This document shows positions 45,818-51,735 of a stretch of DNA of 51,735 nt, piece after piece. The notes below the pieces were generated by a model that saw nothing but the letters and a program-made list of their open reading frames with translations, had not been told where the DNA came from and did no database searches. The DNA comes from Bacteroidota bacterium. GTDB taxonomy: Bacteria > Bacteroidota > Bacteroidia > Chitinophagales > JADIYW01. Position 1 is the first letter of the stretch. Every line of letters starts with the position of its first letter. The DNA lies in assembly GCA_028288625.1 (NCBI GenBank), contig JAQBNI010000161.1, forward strand, positions 1 through 51,735, in the 5' to 3' direction. A program made the position numbers and the translations under genes.

Positions 45818-46570
45818 TTACATTTCTATGATCCGTTTCTTTTTGGGAAATAGCAGGAATACAAATTCAGTGTCGTAATGCTGAAAGTTCAATTTATCAT
45901 ATACCTTCCTTGCGGGATAATTATCCGCCCTAACACCGATCAGCATTGTTCTTACTTTTTTTAAATTGTTTTCGTGAATGTATTTCTTCAAACATTCAAT
46001 ATATAAACCCTTCGCCTGGTATTCCCGATACATGCCGAAGATGGAATTGATCACAGTATCGTCATTTATTTTTTCCTCAGAAAAGCATCCGAAAGGACGA
46101 TCTTCTTCACAGCATAAATAAATATTCTTATTTTCAGATTGCATGTAGTTTTCATAGTATTCTAAAAGCGCATTCATTTCCATTTCATGTGTGATACGGC
46201 GATTGATAAATGAACTATGCATATACACCTGAGTCTGATCAATAAATGCATCATAGAGTATTTTCTTTACATCAGTGAAATCCATAGCTCTCCTGAAAGT
46301 AACGGCACCCATATAGGGCTGAACGATATCGCAATTATATTTATACCGTAGAATACAATATAAGAATTGGGAAGGAAAGGAAAGATGTTGAATTTCGTCG
46401 ATAATTTGTCGCTGGGTAGCGGGAATATTCAAACGAAGAATATCCGGTTCATGTTCACTGATATAATTCAGAATATCACGAAGAGAAGTAGTATCGTCAA
46501 CGGATGCCCTGTGAATAACGGCACCCAGGTGTTTGCTTTCAATGGATGAATAAGACTTTTCTTTTAACAT
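45818..46570 (-). CDS. GNAT-family acetyltransferase
   Basis: This 250-residue protein has its GNAT signature in the C-terminal half: an acetyl-CoA loop-like 'GMYREYQAKGL' (about 179-189) and the 'GVRADNYPARKVYDKLNF' block (212-229). The N-terminal 90 residues ('IRDILNYISEHEPDIL'-like helices) are less conserved and may bind the acceptor. The layout recalls sugar-nucleotide N-acetyltransferases such as RffC/WecD, but this is only a resemblance. It is the last gene of a minus-strand set after the PhyH-like gene (28 bp spacer) and ends next to the REP-like cluster. Confidence 0.75.
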   Translation of the reverse strand: MLKEKSYSSIESKHLGAVIHRASVDDTTSLRDILNYISEHEPDILRLNIPATQRQIIDEIQHLSFPSQFLYCILRYKYNCDIVQPYMGAVTFRRAMDFTDVKKILYDAFIDQTQVYMHSSFINRRITHEMEMNALLEYYENYMQSENKNIYLCCEEDRPFGCFSEEKINDDTVINSIFGMYREYQAKGLYIECLKKYIHENNLKKVRTMLIGVRADNYPARKVYDKLNFQHYDTEFVFLLFPKKKRIIEM

Positions 46571-46598
46571 GAACGATGTGTGCTTGGCTTCTTAAAAA

Positions 46599-47477
46599 CT
46601 ATACTACCTTTTGGCGGAACATTCTTTTTTCTAAAGGAACAGAAAAATCTTCCATGTTATCCGGTGGCTGTGAATAATAGCCTAACAATTGGAATACATC
46701 TTGAGAGTAAGAGCTGATATCAACATTATATTTTTTAAGCAATCGCGGAATATCTGCGTATTGTTTCATCCATGGTCTTGTGAAACCCAATACCGCAGCT
46801 GTTCTCCAATTGCGTGTAGAGTTGTAACCTGTCGCGTGCCACAGATTAGGATTAAAATATAAAATACTTCCGGCTTTACAGATAAACTGTTCAGAATTAT
46901 TTGTAAAATATTCTTCTTCCGGTTTTATAAGAGTAAGATGAGAACCTTTCAGCATTTTGGTAGCGCCATTTTCTTTTGTAAAATCATCCGTTGCAATTAA
47001 TACTCCCATACCGAAATGATATCCCGGAATATATCTCGGCAGATCTACATGGATGTACTGCGACGCTTTATCGTTATCCGGTGGAATACAGGAAGAGGCA
47101 TACAGGTTGATAATAAATAATTCGTCGAGCAGCCATTGTACCGGCTGCAGCCATTCTTTCTCTTTCAACAATTCAAAAAAAACAGGGAATGTATTTCCAA
47201 ATACAGGGGCACAAAGCAATTTTCCAAAATACCTGTTTGAACTTTTGCCGATGATCGCAGCCTGTAGCTCAAGGGATCCTAAAATTGCTTCTTTTAATTT
47301 TATAATAAGATCTATGCTCAAAACATCCGGCAAAATCACATAACCATCTTTATTAAAACGTTCGAGAAATTCTTCCTTCGTCATACCGTATTTTCCATAC
47401 AAGTTACTAAATTTTTTGATTCCCGTTTTATCTTCGCTGCTGAAGATCTTCGTAATATTTTTCTTTTGCCGGATCAT
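46599..47477 (-). CDS. Phytanoyl-CoA dioxygenase (PhyH)-family Fe(II)/2-oxoglutarate oxygenase
   Basis: This 292-residue protein has the family double-stranded beta-helix iron site: His143 and Asp145 ('YIHVDLPRY'), the distal His214 ('LWHATGYN') and an Arg at 222/225 for 2-oxoglutarate. The first core block is 'FNKDGYVILPDVLS' near 42-54. The ATG at 47477 overlaps the end of the upstream glycosyltransferase gene by 50 nt and has an A-rich leader. An alternative ATG at 47384 ('MTKEEFLERF') would remove both the overlap and a poorly typical N-terminal 31 residues, so the start is uncertain. It probably hydroxylates a small molecule or glycan-linked substrate; the substrate is unknown. Confidence 0.85.
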   Translation of the reverse strand: MIRQKKNITKIFSSEDKTGIKKFSNLYGKYGMTKEEFLERFNKDGYVILPDVLSIDLIIKLKEAILGSLELQAAIIGKSSNRYFGKLLCAPVFGNTFPVFFELLKEKEWLQPVQWLLDELFIINLYASSCIPPDNDKASQYIHVDLPRYIPGYHFGMGVLIATDDFTKENGATKMLKGSHLTLIKPEEEYFTNNSEQFICKAGSILYFNPNLWHATGYNSTRNWRTAAVLGFTRPWMKQYADIPRLLKKYNVDISSYSQDVFQLLGYYSQPPDNMEDFSVPLEKRMFRQKVV

Positions 47478-49401
47478 TGTTTTTCAAATAATATTTTGCG
47501 AGGTAATCAAGTACCTGTCGACTGCTGCATCCATATTTTACTGCGGTTGCAAAGTTTTCGACCACTTTAGCTTCATTATTCTGATTAAAATAATAGGTGC
47601 CATAATTCAGATATGGATATTGGGTTTCAGGAAAATTTTGTAAAAGCACCTTATTCAATTCCAGAAATCCGGGTATGTCCTTAGCATTAAATCTATTAAG
47701 TGCACGGTAAAATAACAATTCACTATTTCCAGGTTCTTCCTTCACTGCCTTTTCATAATATGGTATGGCTTCCTGAAATTTTTTTTGTAAAAAAAACAAG
47801 CTGGCTATTTCTTTAGCTAATCCTTCAATCATAGGCGATTGTTCTTTTGCTATCATGTAGTTTATTGCAGCATTATTAAAATCAAGCTTGCCATACCTGT
47901 ACGCCATTCCCAGTCTGTAATTTGTAATTACATATTCAGGTGACAATTGTAAAGCCCTGTTATAATAGTGAATTGCAAGATCAATCCACTGCCTGCTTTT
48001 TTCAGTATCGCTTGTTTGTAATTTGATTGCATTAAAATAAAAAAAATTAGCAGCCAGCAAAACTCCTCCTGTAGAATTATCCAGGGATTTAATGTCGTGT
48101 AATATCAGCGTTTCCGTATTCTTCCAATTGCGATTCCGGTTTATTGTTAACAGCGTAAATGCACAAATAAAAAGCACATATACAGACAAAGATATTTTCT
48201 GGAAAAAATTATTACCGGGTGCTCTCTGTATAACATTGCGGATAGCCAGTATAATAAATGCAATAAAAAAAAAGCTAAACTGAAACATAGCTCTCTCCGA
48301 AACTATTCCTGTGTACAGCTTAAAAAGATTACAATAAAACAGTAAGAAAAATAAAAATGAAAAAAGAAAATAAGAATAACTTGCCCTTTTTATAATGGAA
48401 TAAATAAGAAGTGCAACAAGTGCTAAACTGATCATCATCGAGAGTAGGGGAAGGGGATTGCTTATTGATTCAAGAGCAATGGTATTATAGCCATAATAAA
48501 ACCTAAAGGGGTATGGAACAATCATGAATCTTAAATAAAACAAAATCGTATTAAACACCACACCAAGCTTCATTGCAATGTCTTTAAGTCCGACAATAGG
48601 ATTTTCATAAAAATAGGTTGCTCGCTGTAACAGAAAAGTCTTGAAAACATATAAGTGAAGACAAATAACTGCAATAACCGTAACCAATAAAACAATAAAC
48701 CTGATTTTTTTTAGATAATACTTTTTATAAAGGAGCCACAGGAAGATACACGCCATAAATGGTACAGAAACCAGTTTCGTCAGCATTGAAAAATAAAACA
48801 GCAACACCGTCATAATAATAAATATTCCTGTACGTATTTTATCCCGGGATTTAAAACTTTTATCCAGGCACAAGACAGCCAGTAACACCCATATAAAGCT
48901 TAGTATTTCATCTATATTTTTAAAAGAAGCAACCACTTCCGTGTGCGACGGATGCACAGCATACAGCAAAACAATAAAAAATGCTGACAGAGGATGTCCC
49001 TTATTAATTTCAAAAACATAAATGCAAACTAAGTACAACAACCATACACACAACAAGTAAGATATTAAACTCATTAAATGATCAACAAAAGCATTATGTC
49101 CGAAAAATGAATACTCTATCGCTAATAAGGAGAGCGTTAAAGGGCGATAATCTATATTATCATTTTTTATTTGCCAATAAGGATGTGTCCAAATGTCTTT
49201 TATTCCGCTGAATCCTTTTTGTACAAATACATTTTCCGTGATGAACTCATCGTCCAGAGAAAATTCGTTAAATAAAATATTAAAATAACAGATGCCTGTA
49301 AATGCAAGTAACAGTGCTACCTGTACTTTTCTTTTATACAGGAAAGAAATGATTGATGATGATCCCTTTCTTTTATTTGATATTGCAGTTTGTTTTGCCA
49401 T
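47428..49401 (-). CDS. TMTC-like GT-C membrane glycosyltransferase with TPR tail (copy 2)
   Basis: This 657-residue protein has about ten membrane segments in residues 25-430 and tetratricopeptide repeats in about 440-657 ('YYNRALQLSPEYVITNYRLG', quoted in part; 'IPYYEKAVKEEPGNSELLFYRAL'). The catalytic-type motif of GT-C enzymes is Asp50-Asp51 ('FSLDDEF') in the first outer loop. 'YRPLTLSLLAIEY' and 'HPSHTEVVASFKNIDEI' match the TMTC/DUF1736 group of protein O-mannosyltransferase-like proteins. It would use a lipid-linked sugar on the outer face of the inner membrane. It is clearly paralogous to the next gene upstream (56 bp away). Confidence 0.85.
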   Translation of the reverse strand: MAKQTAISNKRKGSSSIISFLYKRKVQVALLLAFTGICYFNILFNEFSLDDEFITENVFVQKGFSGIKDIWTHPYWQIKNDNIDYRPLTLSLLAIEYSFFGHNAFVDHLMSLISYLLCVWLLYLVCIYVFEINKGHPLSAFFIVLLYAVHPSHTEVVASFKNIDEILSFIWVLLAVLCLDKSFKSRDKIRTGIFIIMTVLLFYFSMLTKLVSVPFMACIFLWLLYKKYYLKKIRFIVLLVTVIAVICLHLYVFKTFLLQRATYFYENPIVGLKDIAMKLGVVFNTILFYLRFMIVPYPFRFYYGYNTIALESISNPLPLLSMMISLALVALLIYSIIKRASYSYFLFSFLFFLLFYCNLFKLYTGIVSERAMFQFSFFFIAFIILAIRNVIQRAPGNNFFQKISLSVYVLFICAFTLLTINRNRNWKNTETLILHDIKSLDNSTGGVLLAANFFYFNAIKLQTSDTEKSRQWIDLAIHYYNRALQLSPEYVITNYRLGMAYRYGKLDFNNAAINYMIAKEQSPMIEGLAKEIASLFFLQKKFQEAIPYYEKAVKEEPGNSELLFYRALNRFNAKDIPGFLELNKVLLQNFPETQYPYLNYGTYYFNQNNEAKVVENFATAVKYGCSSRQVLDYLAKYYLKNNDPAKEKYYEDLQQRR

Positions 49402-49457
49402 GTATATCCGGAATAATTATTGCTGAGATGAAGATCATTGTACTTTTAACTACGTAA

Positions 49458-51509
49458 TTACAATCGATCATTACCTTTGATTTTTAATAGTGGAATACTT
49501 GCCTTTACCTTTTCGTAGTAAGCAGCTTTTTCAGGTTGATGCTTATCAATGTAGTATCTGGCAAGGTAATCAAGCACCTGTGGATTCGCGCTTCCATATT
49601 TTACAGCAAGTTCAAGGTTTTTAACCGCATTGGGCTCATCATTTATATATAAATAATAAGAGCCATAATTCAGGTATGCATAATAGTTGTTCGGAAACCT
49701 CTTTTGTAACTGTTCGTTTGCAGGTAGAAAGTGTCCGATATCTTTAACATTAAAAAAATTAAGTGATCTGTAAAAGAGTAACTCTGAATCATCAGGCTCC
49801 TCCTTTATCGCTTTTTCGTAATAAGGTGAAGCCAGCTGAAATTTGTTTTGTAGAAAATAAACACTCGCGATCTCCCGTGCTAAACCCTTGTAATCAGGTT
49901 GGAGTTTTTCAAAAATCAGAAAGTTTTTTTCCGAGTTTGCAAGGTCTCCGAAACCATAGCGGTATACATTACCCAGGTTGTAATAGGTGAGCGTACGTGG
50001 TTCGTTTATAGAAAGCTCAATAGATTTATTAAGATAATACAACGACAACTGCATCCATGCTCTTTTATTTAAGGTATCAGATTCTTCGAGATTCATGCCC
50101 TTATGGTAAAAATTTGTACCGGCTAAGTAATTACCGAATGCGGAAGTTTCCATGTATTTAATATCATGTGAGATCAGGCTTTCCGAAGTTTTCCATTGTG
50201 TGTTTCGCATAATTGTCATAGAACTATAAACTACCGTAACAATACAAAATAAAACGGCGAAAATGTTTTCGTACGTTTTGTTTTGATTGCCTTTTTTATT
50301 CCCCGTAAAAAATTGGTTATAAATTAACAGGATCACAAATACAATAAAGAAAAAGCTAAAATGCAACATCGCTCTTTCTGAAACGATACCTGTATAGGGA
50401 AAAATAATATTACTGTAAAAGAATGCAAACATTAAAAATGCACCAAGGAAGTAAGCATAATTTTTTTTATGTTTCACTGAATACAAAAACAAGCCTGCTA
50501 ATAAAATATAAATCAGTAACGACAGCAGGGGTAAGGGGTTAGCAATAGATTCAAACGGAATTGTGTTAAACCCATAATAATACCTTGAGGGAAATGGAAT
50601 AAAAAGGAATTTAAAATAAAATAGCAATGCATTAAATGCAACCCCAAACCGAATCGCTATATCTGTTCCGGACTCCACCGGATTTTCAGTAAACGCAATA
50701 TTGCGATGAATTAAAAATTTTTCAAATATTCCAATGTGCAACAGGAATAGAAAAATAAAACAGAATACTAAACCGAAGAAAAATTTCGGTTTTTTATATT
50801 CCCCTTTTAGAAATGCCCATAAAAACATACTGCCGACAAACGGGGGAGATGTAAATTTTGTTAGCATTGACAGATATAAAAAGGATAAAGTGTAAACTAT
50901 ATATAGACTTTTTCTGCCGGTTGATAATCCTTTCTCAAAAATCTTATTAAAAAATAAAGCGAAGCAGATAATAAAAATAAAACTGATGATCTCATCCCTG
51001 TTTTTAAAAGAGCTGACCACTTCCGTATGAGATGGATGTATACTATATAATAATAATGCAAGCAATGGAATTATGGGATGTATCTTATCCAGTTTAAAAA
51101 CACGGATAGACAAAAAGTATAGTAAAAGTAAGCATATGATATAGAGAAAGACGTTAATCATATGGCTCACCCCGGGATGTCTTCCGAAAATCATAAATTC
51201 CAAACTAAAAACGGAGAGAGAAATGGGGCGATAATCTACCTGGAAACCTCCGGTCTCCGCATAGGCATGCGTCCAGATGTATTTGAATTCGCTAAACCCT
51301 TTTGTCAAATGTACATTATCGGTGATCAGGTCGTCATCCAAAGAATACTCATTAAAAACCGTATTGAAGTAACACGCAAATGTTATAACAGTAATAATCG
51401 CAACCTGTATAGATTTTTTATAAAGAAAAGAAAATCGGGAAGTAGTCTTAGTTACCTGCGGTTCTGCATGGGTAATTTTAGTTTTAACTGGTTGCTTTTT
51501 TTTCTGCAT
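49458..51509 (-). CDS. TMTC-like GT-C membrane glycosyltransferase with TPR tail (copy 1)
   Basis: This 683-residue protein is the first gene of the minus-strand set. It has the same architecture as its neighbour: cytoplasmic N-terminus of about 30 charged residues, Asp58-Asp60 ('YSLDDDLITDN'), 'YRPISLSVFSLEF', 'HPSHTEVVSSFKNRDEII', many membrane helices, then TPRs from about 460 ('YYLNKSIELSINEPRTLTYYNLG', quoted in part; 'PYYEKAIKEEPDDSELLFYRSL'). The two copies are strongly similar along their whole length but have different tails, so the duplication is not recent. Acceptor and sugar are unknown; a secreted or surface protein is likely. Confidence 0.85.
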   Translation of the reverse strand: MQKKKQPVKTKITHAEPQVTKTTSRFSFLYKKSIQVAIITVITFACYFNTVFNEYSLDDDLITDNVHLTKGFSEFKYIWTHAYAETGGFQVDYRPISLSVFSLEFMIFGRHPGVSHMINVFLYIICLLLLYFLSIRVFKLDKIHPIIPLLALLLYSIHPSHTEVVSSFKNRDEIISFIFIICFALFFNKIFEKGLSTGRKSLYIVYTLSFLYLSMLTKFTSPPFVGSMFLWAFLKGEYKKPKFFFGLVFCFIFLFLLHIGIFEKFLIHRNIAFTENPVESGTDIAIRFGVAFNALLFYFKFLFIPFPSRYYYGFNTIPFESIANPLPLLSLLIYILLAGLFLYSVKHKKNYAYFLGAFLMFAFFYSNIIFPYTGIVSERAMLHFSFFFIVFVILLIYNQFFTGNKKGNQNKTYENIFAVLFCIVTVVYSSMTIMRNTQWKTSESLISHDIKYMETSAFGNYLAGTNFYHKGMNLEESDTLNKRAWMQLSLYYLNKSIELSINEPRTLTYYNLGNVYRYGFGDLANSEKNFLIFEKLQPDYKGLAREIASVYFLQNKFQLASPYYEKAIKEEPDDSELLFYRSLNFFNVKDIGHFLPANEQLQKRFPNNYYAYLNYGSYYLYINDEPNAVKNLELAVKYGSANPQVLDYLARYYIDKHQPEKAAYYEKVKASIPLLKIKGNDRL

Positions 51510-51517
51510 TGGATTTC

Positions 51518-51541
51518 AAATCATTGCTAAAATAATGATTT
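51518..51541. promoter_or_regulatory. 8-bp inverted repeat upstream of the glycosyltransferase set
   Basis: AAATCATT-GCTAAAAT-AATGATTT is a perfect 8-bp inverted repeat starting 9 bp upstream of the ATG at 51509. It could be an operator over the start region, or a hairpin ending the upstream T9SS gene on the same strand. No good TAnnTTTG box is seen in the 70-bp spacer. Confidence 0.4.
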
Positions 51542-51579
51542 TAGTTTGTAGAAATACAGTCATTTTAATTGTGCAGGCT

Positions 51580-51735
51580 TTATTCTTTCAAGAATTTACC
51601 TGTAGTAGAAAAATCATCGTTATAGAATTTCACCATGTAAATTCCATTTGCGAGTGATTGTACATTTATAGCATGATCCGCTTCATTCTTTTTTATAATT
51701 TGCGAAGAAACTATCTTTCCGGTAAGATCTACTAT
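51580..51735 (-). CDS. C-terminal end of a T9SS type A sorting domain protein (5' end outside window)
   Basis: Too short for routine gene finding but clear: the last 51 codons read 'IVDLTGKIV' at the window edge, then 'NGIYMVKFYNDD' and end 'GKFLKE' before TAA. This is the typical second half of a T9SS type A sorting domain. The gene runs off the right edge on the minus strand; nothing can be said about the rest of the protein. It precedes the glycosyltransferase set on the same strand by 70 bp, so it could be co-transcribed with it. Confidence 0.85.
   Translation of the reverse strand: MVDLTGKIVSSQIIKKNEADHAINVQSLANGIYMVKFYNDDFSTTGKFLKE

Noticed and set aside
45562-45831. 89-codon open frame on the + strand after the giant gene
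   Set aside because: It runs through the terminator and the REP-like palindromes; its protein ('HRHPRESGDL') is the typical artefact of translating such repeats.

Overview
The window looks like chromosomal DNA of a Bacteroidota bacterium, most likely from the Chitinophagales/Sphingobacteriia side (lineage is inference). The evidence is: several proteins ending in type IX secretion (T9SS) type A sorting domains; promoters of the Bacteroidota form TTTG-N18-20-TAnnTTTG; A/T-rich leaders without clear Shine-Dalgarno sites; a SUF operon containing SufT; and a Fibrobacter-type major paralogous domain protein. I see no rRNA, tRNA, CRISPR array, transposase or integrase.

Layout. Positions 1-11643 (+) hold three large exported proteins: the end of a giant T9SS adhesin-like protein, a 584-residue T9SS protein, and a 1340-residue fibre-like protein with a YadA-head-like repeat region and no T9SS tail. 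A bidirectional terminator follows. Positions 11689-13613 (-) carry a ferritin-like metal hydrolase and fmt. Positions 13847-18506 (+) are a three-gene translationally coupled operon: a GltD-like FAD/[4Fe-4S] protein plus the alpha and beta subunits of a 2-oxoacid:acceptor oxidoreductase. The GltD-like protein carries a built-in two-cluster ferredoxin domain that could link 2-oxoacid oxidation straight to NAD(P). Positions 18551-25086 (-) hold a bacilliredoxin and the full SUF operon (sufB-sufC-X-sufD-sufS-sufE-sufT). X is a small unknown gene with a signal peptide. A consensus promoter and a 19-bp palindrome lie upstream of sufB.

Positions 25200-35333 are a mixed housekeeping/envelope region: an SDR oxidoreductase, a lipoprotein esterase, a two-gene T9SS/Fib_succ_major pair, an acyl-CoA carboxylase beta subunit, a PhoD-like lipoprotein, an M42 aminopeptidase, a cupredoxin lipoprotein, a UbiA-like membrane protein and a class IV aminotransferase. 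Positions 35668-45534 (+) encode a 3288-residue T9SS protein with a glycine-rich block and several families of internal repeats. Its C-terminal module is paralogous to that of the first gene. Downstream lie a strong terminator and a REP-like palindrome cluster. Positions 45818-51509 (-) form a compact four-gene set: two tandem TMTC-like GT-C membrane glycosyltransferases with TPRs, a phytanoyl-CoA-dioxygenase-like enzyme and a GNAT acetyltransferase. The window ends inside another T9SS cargo gene on the minus strand.

The main themes are surface protein export and possible surface glycosylation, Fe-S cluster assembly, and an Fe-S-rich 2-oxoacid oxidoreductase. The best candidates for something undescribed are the NAD(P)-coupled oxidoreductase module, the secreted protein embedded in the SUF operon, and the double-TMTC/PhyH/GNAT cassette next to the giant T9SS protein.
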